From Parapedobacter lycopersici_A (GTDB lineage Bacteria > Bacteroidota > Bacteroidia > Sphingobacteriales > Sphingobacteriaceae), in contig NZ_JBEBRB010000041.1 of assembly GCF_040395035.1 (NCBI RefSeq), positions 1-23,365 on the forward strand: a stretch of DNA of 23,365 bases, read 5' to 3'. The position numbers and the translations under genes were made by a program. Shown one piece after another: positions 8,197-15,580 of this stretch. The notes beneath the pieces are model-generated. The model had not been told where the DNA came from. It searched no databases and was given only the letters and a program-made list of their open reading frames with translations. How positions within the stretch are numbered: position 1 is the stretch's first letter; each line of letters starts with the position of its first letter.

Positions 8197-8914
8197 TTAT
8201 GGGTTCCGCAATAGCAGGTGCCTCCGCGGCACCTTTTTTTACAGTGATCAATTCAATATCAAAGATCAGCGGGCTGAATGGCGGAATATCCGGTCCGGCC
8301 CCCTGTTCGCCGTATGCCAATTCATAAGGTACGTAAATGCGATAATGCGCTCCCGCCGTCATCAGTTGCAGGCCCTCCTGCCAGCCCGCGATAACCCGCC
8401 CCAGTTCAAACGTTACCGGTTCACCGCGGTCATAGGAGCTATCAAAGACCTTACCGTCACTCAGCTCGCCGCGGTAATGTACGGTCACGGTGTCCGCGGG
8501 TGTCGGCTTTTCTCCCGCTCCTTCCCGGACCACTTCATATTGCAGTCCGGATGCCGTCGTCTTTACGCCTTCGCGCCTTCCATTGCTTTCCATGAATGCA
8601 TCCGCTTCTCCTTTAAGCCGGCCATCCAGCTGTTCCTTGGCTTCCGTAACCGTGCGAACAATCAGCTCGCGTATTAGGTCAGCATCAAAACCGGTTTCCT
8701 CGCCGGCAAGTGCCGCGGCGACCGCTTCGGCCATCACTTCGGTATTCACCTCTTTGATTCCGGTACGTTTCAGGTCCTCACCGATTGACACCCCAAAGGC
8801 ATAGGCTACCGAATCCGCATGATTTGTTAACGGGGTCTTGGCGGCTTGCTGCGCAACGGCCACGCCAACATTTAAAAGTGCCGCAAAGGCAATAACGATA
8901 CTGCTAAATCTCAT
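8180..8914 (-). CDS. FKBP-type peptidyl-prolyl cis-trans isomerase, exported
   Basis: Predicted periplasmic foldase of 244 residues. A signal peptide (residues 1-22, MRFSSIVIAFAALLNVGVAVAQ) is followed by an FKBP N-terminal dimerisation-like helical region (about 30-115, opening with DSVAYAFGVSIG). The FKBP domain (about 138-226) carries the family blocks VHYRGELSDGKVFDSSYDRG, VIAGWQEGLQLM and IPPFSPLIFDIELI. The Ala/Glu/Pro-rich tail after residue 228 looks disordered. The organisation matches FkpA/Mip-like proteins. It starts 52 bp after the MFS gene with its own -7 promoter-like box, and ends 17 bp inside the aldo/keto reductase gene. Confidence 0.93.
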   Translation of the reverse strand: MRFSSIVIAFAALLNVGVAVAQQAAKTPLTNHADSVAYAFGVSIGEDLKRTGIKEVNTEVMAEAVAAALAGEETGFDADLIRELIVRTVTEAKEQLDGRLKGEADAFMESNGRREGVKTTASGLQYEVVREGAGEKPTPADTVTVHYRGELSDGKVFDSSYDRGEPVTFELGRVIAGWQEGLQLMTAGAHYRIYVPYELAYGEQGAGPDIPPFSPLIFDIELITVKKGAAEAPAIAEPINEPAR

Positions 8915-8948
8915 GTTAATTTCTGTTTATACGGCTTATTTACCGTGT

Positions 8949-8956
8949 CAAATATA
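8949..8956 (-). promoter_or_regulatory. Putative -7 promoter box for the FKBP gene
   Basis: TATATTTG on the minus strand matches the Bacteroidota -7 consensus TAnnTTTG and lies 35 bp upstream of the FKBP start, which would give a short leader of about 29 bases. No convincing -33 TTTG is found at the usual spacing, so the call rests on one box and its position. Confidence 0.4.
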
Positions 8957-8966
8957 CACACTGCCT

Positions 8967-10187
8967 TTATTTTTGGACGTGTCTTTTATTTAAATCCGGC
9001 AAAAATGCAGCCGTTATCCCAATAAGCGGTAAAAATGCGCAGATATGATATACATAGTCAATTCCTTTTGTGTCGGCAATCTGGCCAAGAACGGCAGAAC
9101 CGATACCGCCCATACCGAACGCAAACCCGAAAAACAACCCCGAGACCATCCCGACATTACCAGGCAGTAATTCCTGTGCGTATACCAGAATAGCCGAAAA
9201 TGCCGAGGCAATGATCACGCCGATGACGAACGAGAGCACCACCGTCCACAATAGGCTGGCATAAGGTAGCGCCAGGGTAAACGGGGAGGCGCCCAGGATG
9301 GAAAGCCAGATCACGTATTTGCGCCCGATGCGGTCGCCCAGTGGCCCGCCAATCATTGTTCCCGCCGCTACGGCGAAAAGGAAGATAAACAGGTACACCT
9401 GGGACTCCTGTACAGATACGCCGAATTTATCGATCAAGTAAAATGTATAATAGCTGGTGAGGCTGGCGAAATAAAAATACTTGGAAAAAATCAAGATCAG
9501 CAGCACGGCAATGGACAGGACGACTGTTCGGCGGGGCAGTGTCTGCTGTATCACCACTTCGACCTTATTCTTGCGCAGGATATAGTTACGGATGGATTTG
9601 GGTTTATACCATTTTCCGATGCGGTAAAGAATAATGATTGCCACTAATGCAGCAATGGAGAACCAGGCCACATTAAACTGCCCGAATGGGGCGATCAATG
9701 CAGCGGCCAGCAGCGGACCGATGGCACTGCCGGCGTTTCCCCCTACCTGAAAAAGCGACTGAGCGAAACCCCTGCGGCCGCCTGAGGCAACATACGCCAT
9801 ACGGGATGCTTCCGGGTGAAACACGGAAGACCCCACGCCTACCATTGCAACAGACACCAATAGCCATGCAAAGCTCGGCGCAAACGCCAGCAGGATCAAC
9901 CCGATGAGGCTGAACCCCATGCCCAGTGGCAGCGCATAAGGGTACGGTCTCCGGTCGGTCAGCACCCCAACGACCGGCTGCAAGAGCGATGACGACAGCT
10001 GGAATACCAACGTGATCAACCCGATCTGGGAAAAGCTTAACCGGAATGAATCCTTGACAAGCGGATAAATGGATGGAATCAGGGACTGGATGGTATCGTT
10101 GAGCAAATGGGAAAAACTCAGCGCAAACAATACTGCATATATGGTTGGGGAAACTTCCTTCGATATAACTGACTCTTCTGATTTCAT
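8967..10187 (-). CDS. MFS exporter, fosmidomycin-resistance (Fsr) family
   Basis: Inner-membrane major facilitator transporter of about 406 residues with about 12 hydrophobic segments. The N-terminus has the Fsr-type signature SHLLNDTIQSLIPSIYPLVKDSF; loop 2-3 has GVLTDRRPYP and loop 8-9 has GGPLGDRIGRK. The block VGVGSSVFHPEASRMA is also typical of this family. Known members export fosmidomycin or other small molecules; the true substrate here is unknown. The ATG at 10187 is preferred to an in-frame ATG at 10229, because a TAnnTTTG box at 10216-10209 would start transcription downstream of the longer start. The longer form would add 14 residues without family resemblance. It is followed by the FKBP gene after 52 bp. 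Confidence 0.92.
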   Translation of the reverse strand: MKSEESVISKEVSPTIYAVLFALSFSHLLNDTIQSLIPSIYPLVKDSFRLSFSQIGLITLVFQLSSSLLQPVVGVLTDRRPYPYALPLGMGFSLIGLILLAFAPSFAWLLVSVAMVGVGSSVFHPEASRMAYVASGGRRGFAQSLFQVGGNAGSAIGPLLAAALIAPFGQFNVAWFSIAALVAIIILYRIGKWYKPKSIRNYILRKNKVEVVIQQTLPRRTVVLSIAVLLILIFSKYFYFASLTSYYTFYLIDKFGVSVQESQVYLFIFLFAVAAGTMIGGPLGDRIGRKYVIWLSILGASPFTLALPYASLLWTVVLSFVIGVIIASAFSAILVYAQELLPGNVGMVSGLFFGFAFGMGGIGSAVLGQIADTKGIDYVYHICAFLPLIGITAAFLPDLNKRHVQK

Positions 10188-10208
10188 GTGTACGGATTCA
10201 ACGGAACG

Positions 10209-10216
10209 CAAAGCTA
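10209..10216 (-). promoter_or_regulatory. Putative -7 promoter box for the MFS gene
   Basis: TAGCTTTG on the minus strand matches TAnnTTTG and lies 22 bp upstream of the ATG at 10187. A TTTG sits 14 bases further upstream, somewhat closer than the usual 17-23. If used, it makes the short MFS start the real one. Confidence 0.4.
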
Positions 10217-10270
10217 CAAAATCTTTCATTCAAAGACTTTTTTTCCGGAAATTGGTGAGGAACCGGTGTC

Positions 10271-11605
10271 TTACGAACGAAGGAATCCGGCATACCACCG
10301 ACCGGAATCCTTGATAATACGCTGTTGTGTTTCCGCATTTACGTGTACCAGGCCGAACCGCGGGAAATAGCCCTCGGCCCATTCAAAATTATCGGTAAGC
10401 GTCCATGCGAAATAGCCATGTACGTTCAGGCCCTCCTGTCTGGCACGGAGCACCTGCGCCAGGTTGGCTTCCAGGTATTGCTGCCGCAATGGATCGTGGA
10501 CACGTCCGTCCGCCACCTCGTCGGGAAATGCTGCACCGTTCTCCGTAATGTAGATACGCGGAACATTGGTATAGGCGCTGAATTTGCTGATCATTTCGTA
10601 AATAGCCTGCGGATATACTTCCCACCCCATTTGGGTAGTCAATGCAATGCCGCGGTTCCGGGGGGGTACCAGCCGGGCGCGCAGGTAGGGCACGATCCAC
10701 GCATGCCGCACGACCTCCCGGGTATAATTCTGAAGGCCAATAAAGTCAAAGGTAAACGGCAGCTCCTTTTCATCGTTAGGCTGCATATACGCCTCGATCC
10801 CCTGCAAGGCTTTAAGATCGGCCACCGGATACCCCAATCCAAGGATGGGTTCGATAAACATCCGGTTAATCAACGCATCGGCTCTTATGGCCGCTTGTAT
10901 ATCCCGTTCCCGATTGCGCAGGGGATGCACGCTGGAGCAGGAAAAAGTAGTACCGACCATTGCCTGCGGCAGTGCCGAACGGAGCACCCGGCCTATCCTG
11001 CCCATGGCCAGCGTGGCGTGATGGGCTGCGGGAAAGAAATTCCGCAGTCCGGTAAGTCCAGGAGCATGCACCCCGAAAAAGTAACCGGCCCCGGTAAACA
11101 CCGCCGGTTCATTGAGTACCATCCAATGCCGCACCCGATCACCGAATCTTGTTGCCGCACAGGCCGCATAGTCTTCCAGCCAACCGACGACATCGCGGTT
11201 AGTCCATCCGCCGCGGTCCTGTAATCCCTGCGGGAGGTCCCAATGGTAAAGGGTGATCCAAGGAGTTATGCCGCGTGCTAAGCAGGCATCGATCACCCGG
11301 TTATAGAAATCAATGCCCGGCTGATTCACTTTTCCAGTGCCCTGTGGCATTATACGGGGCCACGATAATGAAAACCGGAAATTCGGGATATTCATTTCCT
11401 GGATCAGGTCAATATCGCCGGCGTACCGCTGGTAAAAATCACACGCCGTACGGGCATGGTCACCGTTCTTTATTTTTCCCTTTCGCGCGGTGAAGGTGTC
11501 CCAGATGGACGGGCTCCGGCCGTCTGTAGTGCAGGCGCCTTCGATCTGAAACGCTGCGGAAGATACCCCCCACTGGAAATCGGCACCGAAATCGCTGCTA
11601 ACCAT
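10271..11605 (-). CDS. GH1 family beta-glucosidase
   Basis: Retaining glycoside hydrolase of family 1, 444 residues, the usual length for a bacterial beta-glucosidase. There is no signal peptide, so it is probably cytosolic. The N-terminus has FQWGVSSAAFQIEGA, then FRFSLSWPRIMP (77-88) and LYHWDLPQGL (119-128). The acid/base is E166 in MVLNEPAVF and the nucleophile E355 in YITENGAAF; FAWTLTDNFEWAEGY near the end is the aglycone/glycone-site block. Its start codon overlaps the last 8 bp of the glycosyltransferase gene, so translation is probably coupled. Substrates could be cellobiose-like disaccharides or a glycoconjugate made by its partner (inference). Confidence 0.95.
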   Translation of the reverse strand: MVSSDFGADFQWGVSSAAFQIEGACTTDGRSPSIWDTFTARKGKIKNGDHARTACDFYQRYAGDIDLIQEMNIPNFRFSLSWPRIMPQGTGKVNQPGIDFYNRVIDACLARGITPWITLYHWDLPQGLQDRGGWTNRDVVGWLEDYAACAATRFGDRVRHWMVLNEPAVFTGAGYFFGVHAPGLTGLRNFFPAAHHATLAMGRIGRVLRSALPQAMVGTTFSCSSVHPLRNRERDIQAAIRADALINRMFIEPILGLGYPVADLKALQGIEAYMQPNDEKELPFTFDFIGLQNYTREVVRHAWIVPYLRARLVPPRNRGIALTTQMGWEVYPQAIYEMISKFSAYTNVPRIYITENGAAFPDEVADGRVHDPLRQQYLEANLAQVLRARQEGLNVHGYFAWTLTDNFEWAEGYFPRFGLVHVNAETQQRIIKDSGRWYAGFLRS

Positions 11606-12608
11606 TTGATAACAGAGGGGTTATTGCATGTGTATCCAGCAATTTATCAACAATCGCCTGCGTACAATCGGGGTAGTCTACCCGAGCAGTCACTCCACTG
11701 TTCAACCAGGTTTCAATAGCGACGTCATTTTTTGGTTTGAGGTTCTTGATAACTGGCACACCCAGCTGTTCCAGTGCCGCGGCATTGAGGTGCTGTTCAT
11801 ATTGGTTTTTCATCGGCACAACCAGTAATTTCTTCTGCAAAAACAGCGATTCCGCAGGTGTTTCAAATCCAGCTCCGCACAGCACACCCGCAGCGTCGGC
11901 CATGCTTTTAATGAATGCCTCATTGGCAATGGGTTGAACATGTACGTTGCGCAGCGTAAACGGTTTCCGGTTATGCTTGGAAAACACTTGCCAGTGGATA
12001 TCGGGGAACCGCATCAGGTGCTTAATCAATCGCGCATCATCGTAGGCGGGGAGATAAACCGTATAATGCTCACGGTCATGCACATCGAGCTGACGCACCT
12101 GCTGGCGGATTACGGGCGTGAATATCCGTTGATTATAAGCCTTGAAATGGAACCCGTAACTGATGGAAGTAGGTGCGTAATTGCGCATGATCAGCTTGCC
12201 CATTACATCCGCATCCTTGGGTTTCGGCGACTGCGGATCAAGTGCGGCTGCCTGGTGGCTTAAGCCAACACACGGTTTGTCTTTGATGTGGCAGGCCCAC
12301 GCGGATATCGGCTCGAAATCGTTGATAACAAGATCGTAGTCCGCAATCGGCAGGGAGTTGACTTCCTGCACCAGTCGGCGAACAGTAGAACTCATGAACG
12401 TTTTCCAGAGGTCGACCCCTCCGGATTTCCCAAAAATAAAACTTAGACCATGCATCCGGTACTTCACCGGAAACGGAAGCTGCAGGTCTGCCTGTATGCC
12501 GCTTACCAGCACATCCACCGTAGCACGCCGTTGCAGGCAGGGCACGACATCCATTGCTCTGCTTAAGTGGCCATTACCGGTACCCTGTACCGCATATAGA
12601 ATTTTCAT
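11598..12608 (-). CDS. MurG-like GT-B glycosyltransferase family protein
   Basis: Predicted GT-B fold glycosyltransferase of 336 residues without signal peptide. The N-terminal domain has the donor-fold glycine loop VQGTGNGHLSRA (residues 7-18), as in MurG and diacylglycerol glucosyltransferases. The C-terminal domain has CGAGFETPAESLFLQKKLLVVP, followed by NQYEQHLNAAALEQLGV, the nucleotide-sugar-binding block of this superfamily. It resembles the uncharacterised MJ1255/VC2487-type group of putative glycosyltransferases (from memory; moderate confidence). Acceptor and donor are unknown. It is the first gene of a two-gene unit with GH1, lies about 35 bp from the left end of a miniature element, and may be transcribed from a promoter formed at the element's far end. 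Confidence 0.8.
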   Translation of the reverse strand: MKILYAVQGTGNGHLSRAMDVVPCLQRRATVDVLVSGIQADLQLPFPVKYRMHGLSFIFGKSGGVDLWKTFMSSTVRRLVQEVNSLPIADYDLVINDFEPISAWACHIKDKPCVGLSHQAAALDPQSPKPKDADVMGKLIMRNYAPTSISYGFHFKAYNQRIFTPVIRQQVRQLDVHDREHYTVYLPAYDDARLIKHLMRFPDIHWQVFSKHNRKPFTLRNVHVQPIANEAFIKSMADAAGVLCGAGFETPAESLFLQKKLLVVPMKNQYEQHLNAAALEQLGVPVIKNLKPKNDVAIETWLNSGVTARVDYPDCTQAIVDKLLDTHAITPLLSNG

Positions 12609-12642
12609 CGATCAGATAGTAACAAGAGCCGACACAAACTTA

Positions 12643-12805
12643 GAGCCTGTTTAAAATTTATCTCATTGTTTTTTTCATGATTCCTTTTGGCTGCAACCTC
12701 GTTGGGTTTTCTCGGAATAGGCTTCCGGCTATTCCTGCGAAACCCGCCTCGTTTCGCTCAAAAATAACCTATAAAAAATTTAACCATACAAATTTAAACA
12801 GGCTC
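12643..12805. mobile_element. 163-bp MITE-like element with terminal inverted repeats and TTA duplication
   Basis: The ends are perfect 13-bp inverted repeats (GAGCCTGTTTAAA at 12643-12655 and its complement at 12793-12805); similarity extends a few bases further with a one-base shift. A direct TTA flanks each end (12640-12642 and 12806-12808), as expected for a target duplication. The centre folds into a hairpin: GGGTTT (12704-12709) and GGAATAG (12714-12720) pair with CTATTCC (12729-12735) and AAACCC (12740-12745) around an 8-base loop. There is no coding capacity, so a transposase would have to act in trans. Three-base TNA duplications are known for the IS1031 group of the IS5 family, a possible parent (inference). 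Confidence 0.8.
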
Positions 12806-12819
12806 TTATGCACTTCAAA
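12789..12819 (-). promoter_or_regulatory. Hybrid consensus promoter across the right edge of the MITE
   Basis: On the minus strand TTTG (12819-12816), outside the element, is followed by 19 bases and then TAAATTTG (12796-12789), inside its terminal repeat. This matches the Bacteroidota promoter pattern TTTG-N17-23-TAnnTTTG. Transcription would run through the element toward the glycosyltransferase and GH1 genes, with a leader of roughly 175 bases that contains the central hairpin. Confidence 0.45.
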
Positions 12820-12864
12820 CTTAGCAATCTAAAGTTAAAAAAGCAGCTGTAAATTAAAATCCTT

Positions 12865-12945
12865 TCAGTGCCTGAAGGCCGACCGCAGAAAACGGAGCAT
12901 AAAACGGCTTCCCAACCGATGAAGCAACGTGACTAAATATCCCAT
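12865..12945 (-). CDS. Possible 26-residue basic amphipathic peptide (doubtful)
   Basis: An ATG-to-TGA frame encodes a short, strongly basic peptide rich in L, F, R and H (starts MGYLVTLLHRLGS, ends FRH). An AGGA lies 5 bases before the ATG, which is unusual for this phylum. A second frame across the same bases is also open, so chance cannot be excluded. There are no recognised homologues and no clear promoter. It could be a small membrane-associated protein, the remnant of a lost gene, or noise. Confidence 0.18.
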   Translation of the reverse strand: MGYLVTLLHRLGSRFMLRFLRSAFRH

Positions 12946-13070
12946 CGTGTCCTGTTTTATTGTGTTACAGATCAAACTATAAAGCCGCAAGGACGGCATT
13001 GGCGGTTACCTAATCATTAAAAACACATGAAGAATTTGTTATCATGGACGAAAACCCCTATTTTCATGGA

Positions 13071-14015
13071 ATGAACCGCCTATTCCTGCATGTTTTCTTA
13101 TTGATGGCTGTGCTATTACTTTCCGCCTGGGGTTTTCATGCACATAAGCTGATCAACCGGATGGCTGTCTTCACCTTGCCGGCCGATGTTTCCGGATTCT
13201 ACAAGAATCACCTGAACTATATCACCGAACACGCGGTAGATGCGGACAAACGCCGTTACGTAGATACCCTGGAAGCGGCGCGGCATTTCATCGATGTGGA
13301 CCAGTACGGAGACCGGCCGTTTGACAGCATACCCGTACACTGGACAGCCGCTGTGAACCGGTTTACGGAACAACGCCTCTTTGCCTCCGGCATACTGCCC
13401 TGGCAGATTAGCCGTACTTATTACCGCCTGGTACGTGCATATAGCGAAAAGAATCATTTGCGGATTTTACGTTATTCGGCCGACATCGGACACTATATTG
13501 CCGACGCCCATGTACCGTTACATACCACAAGCAACTACAACGGGCAGCAGACCAATCAGGTTGGCATTCACGCGTTCTGGGAGAGCAGACTGCCGGAGCT
13601 TTTTACGGAGGAATACGATTTTCTTGTCGGCCGTGCGCACTATGTGGCATCGCCGGCAGCAGAAACCTTGCGGATTGTTGAGGAAAGCTTTCTATTGGTT
13701 GATTCGGTACTGGCCATCGAAGCGCGGCTTCACCAACAATTCCAGTCGGATTGGAAATATGGTTATGTGACCCGTAACGGCGTATTGATGCGTACCTACT
13801 CCGAAGCCTATTCAAGGCATTACCACGACGCGCTGTCTGGTATGGTCGAAGACCGCATGCGGGATGCCATCATACGTACAGGTAGCTTCTGGTATTCCGC
13901 TTGGATTGATGCCGGACAACCCGACATCCATGATTTACCAGCGCTGCCAACGGAAACGGATACCGCAGCTACAACCCTCCGGTCGAAAATGCTGGGCCGC
14001 GAAGAATGGCATTAA
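13071..14015 (+). CDS. Secreted zinc-dependent phospholipase C / P1-nuclease-fold enzyme
   Basis: Exported phosphodiesterase-type hydrolase of about 314 residues. A signal peptide (MNRLFLHVFLLMAVLLLSA) ends right before Trp20; cleavage there would expose an N-terminal Trp, which binds zinc in Bacillus PLC and P1 nuclease. The full zinc-ligand set is present at matching spacings: W20, H25, D57, H72, H141, D145 (HYIAD), H151, H167 and E171 (HAFWE). The last ligand is Glu as in phospholipase C, where P1 nuclease has Asp. The ATG at 13071 is preferred to one at 13044 because it gives a basic N-region; the longer start adds nine residues, two of them acidic. It converges with the MocR gene after 24 bp. 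Substrate (phospholipid, nucleic acid or other) is not certain. Confidence 0.82.
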   Translation: MNRLFLHVFLLMAVLLLSAWGFHAHKLINRMAVFTLPADVSGFYKNHLNYITEHAVDADKRRYVDTLEAARHFIDVDQYGDRPFDSIPVHWTAAVNRFTEQRLFASGILPWQISRTYYRLVRAYSEKNHLRILRYSADIGHYIADAHVPLHTTSNYNGQQTNQVGIHAFWESRLPELFTEEYDFLVGRAHYVASPAAETLRIVEESFLLVDSVLAIEARLHQQFQSDWKYGYVTRNGVLMRTYSEAYSRHYHDALSGMVEDRMRDAIIRTGSFWYSAWIDAGQPDIHDLPALPTETDTAATTLRSKMLGREEWH

Positions 14016-14039
14016 ATGCATTAATCAGTCGGTAACGTG

Positions 14040-15518
14040 CTATTGTGCGACAGCGGCTAAAATTGCTATTGCCTTTTCCAGCTCTGTGGGAGACAGGCTT
14101 CCAAATCCCAATCGGATACCGCAATGTACATTCGACTGGTATAACAGATGCCGGGGCAGGTAAAGATCATTTTTCAAACATTGCTGCTGTAACTGCATGA
14201 GATTTGTGCTATGGGGCCATTTTGTCCAAATGGCTAAACCGCCGTCAGGTATGGCAAAATCCACGCGATCTCCCAGCTTCATGGCTAGCATTTGCACCGT
14301 CCGATTGCGCCGTTCCCGATACAGCTGAATGGATTTTCTCAGATAGCGGTGAATTTCGCCATCGGCTATTAGTTCCCCTAACGCCAGTTCGGTGAGTACA
14401 TCGCCATAACGATCCAATATGCCCAGCAGTTTATCCATCTCCCGGATCAACCCCGCCGGCGCTACAATAAAACCCGACCGGAATCCCGATGCCAGCGATT
14501 TACCGAATGCCCCCACATACACCACCATACCACCGGTGTCTGCACTCACCATTGGCAGCAATGGACTTCCGTCATAATGGAAATCATAATCGTAATCATC
14601 TTCCAAAATGATGAACCCATATTTCATCGAAAGATCGAGCAGCGCTTCCCTCCGCTCGGCACTCAGGGTTACGGTAGTTGGATAATGATGATGGGGCGTG
14701 AGGTAAAGCATGCGGAATCGATTCCGTTTGAACAGTGTTTCAACCGCATCCACATCTACGCCTTCCTCGTCGATCGGAACGGTCAGTATAGTCGCGCCAG
14801 CGCGCTGAAAAATCATATTGGTCGCAAAATAGCTGAGTTCAGCCACCACCACGATATCACCAGGGGTAAGCAGTGTCTCAGCTACGATATACACCCCCAA
14901 CTCCAGACTCCTGGTTACGAGCAAGTTATTTGTTGATATACGAAGTCCGCGGGTGAGATTTAGAAAATTCGTCAGATTCTCTTGATAATAATTACTTGTT
15001 CCGCGCTGATTGTAGCCCAGCTTGGCACGGTTTCCCCGGCGTTTCATATTCGTATGCAACAACCTGGACAGGTAGTCGGTATGGGAGAGTCGGGGATCCG
15101 GCAAACCGTCATCGAAATTATAATTTGCATTTCCCTGGCCTAACGGATTGTCCAATAACGTCCATGTCCGGTAGGGGAATCCCGTCTGTGCCGGATAAGC
15201 CGAACTTTCCCTACCCCCCGGCGGATGGAGCCTTTTAGGTTTGTCGGGTTTCTTATTCCGTATGAGGGCACCGCTGTTCGGGCGCACCGTAATCCATCCC
15301 TGCGTTTCCAGCTCTGCATAGCTGGCAACTACCGTATTGCGGTGCATACCCAATAGCTTAGCCATCCGCCGTGTACCGGGTAGTTTTAACCCGTCAACAA
15401 GGTAACCTTGTTGAATCGCGTCGATCAACTGATGCGCTACCTGGAGGTAAACAGGTGTGGACGAGTCACGATCCACAGATATAAAACGCTGGTATGGCAC
15501 TAAAACCGGACTACCCAT
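14040..15518 (-). CDS. MocR/PdxR-type GntR transcription regulator with aminotransferase domain
   Basis: Transcription factor of 492 residues. The N-terminal GntR winged helix (about 15-85) has STPVYLQVAHQLIDAIQQG and the recognition-helix region GMHRNTVVASYAELETQGW. A fold-type I aminotransferase domain (about 130-490) follows. The PLP lysine is K340 in GAFGKSLASGFRSGF, and D307/D308 in LEDDYDYDFHYDG include the pyridine-nitrogen Asp. The usual TPSHQ(F/Y)PTG block is read as TPHHHYPTTV. Family members (PdxR, GabR, TauR, DdlR) sense PLP or an amine/amino acid and often regulate a divergent neighbour. Here that neighbour is a TonB receptor 62 bp away, making control of nutrient uptake likely (inference). 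Confidence 0.92.
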   Translation of the reverse strand: MGSPVLVPYQRFISVDRDSSTPVYLQVAHQLIDAIQQGYLVDGLKLPGTRRMAKLLGMHRNTVVASYAELETQGWITVRPNSGALIRNKKPDKPKRLHPPGGRESSAYPAQTGFPYRTWTLLDNPLGQGNANYNFDDGLPDPRLSHTDYLSRLLHTNMKRRGNRAKLGYNQRGTSNYYQENLTNFLNLTRGLRISTNNLLVTRSLELGVYIVAETLLTPGDIVVVAELSYFATNMIFQRAGATILTVPIDEEGVDVDAVETLFKRNRFRMLYLTPHHHYPTTVTLSAERREALLDLSMKYGFIILEDDYDYDFHYDGSPLLPMVSADTGGMVVYVGAFGKSLASGFRSGFIVAPAGLIREMDKLLGILDRYGDVLTELALGELIADGEIHRYLRKSIQLYRERRNRTVQMLAMKLGDRVDFAIPDGGLAIWTKWPHSTNLMQLQQQCLKNDLYLPRHLLYQSNVHCGIRLGFGSLSPTELEKAIAILAAVAQ

Positions 15519-15580
15519 AAAATGAAAACTGGCCTATCACGATATACCGGCAAGATACGACTTTTGTGAAAATTTGAAAC
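15519..15580. promoter_or_regulatory. Divergent promoter/operator region, MocR gene and TonB receptor
   Basis: Only 62 bp separate the two divergent start codons, so both promoters and any MocR operator must lie here or inside the coding ends. A short palindrome TATC-AC-GATA (in TATCACGATA, about 15535-15545) is visible. No full TTTG/TAnnTTTG pair was found on either strand. Autoregulation together with control of the receptor is the usual layout for this regulator family. Confidence 0.45.

Larger units (their letters stand above)
12609..13043. other. 435-bp spacer with miniature element and possible regulatory sequence
   Basis: This spacer separates the divergent glycosyltransferase (-) and phospholipase (+) genes. 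It holds a 163-bp inverted-repeat element (12643-12805), several TAnnTTTG boxes on the minus strand (12642-12635, 12796-12789, 12823-12816), and the 9-base direct repeat CAAACTTAG at 12635-12643 and 12816-12824. Between 12826 and 13040 there is no recognised gene, apart from a doubtful 26-codon reading frame on the minus strand. No riboswitch or tRNA pattern was recognised. Confidence 0.6.

Noticed and set aside
10188..10270. Intrinsic terminator after the GH1 gene
   Set aside because: CCGG repeats are present, but the run on the minus strand is A, not T, and no stable stem precedes a T-run.
15519..15580. Cobalamin riboswitch upstream of the BtuB-like receptor
   Set aside because: The leader is only 62 bp, far shorter than a cobalamin riboswitch, and no B12-box-like sequence is visible.
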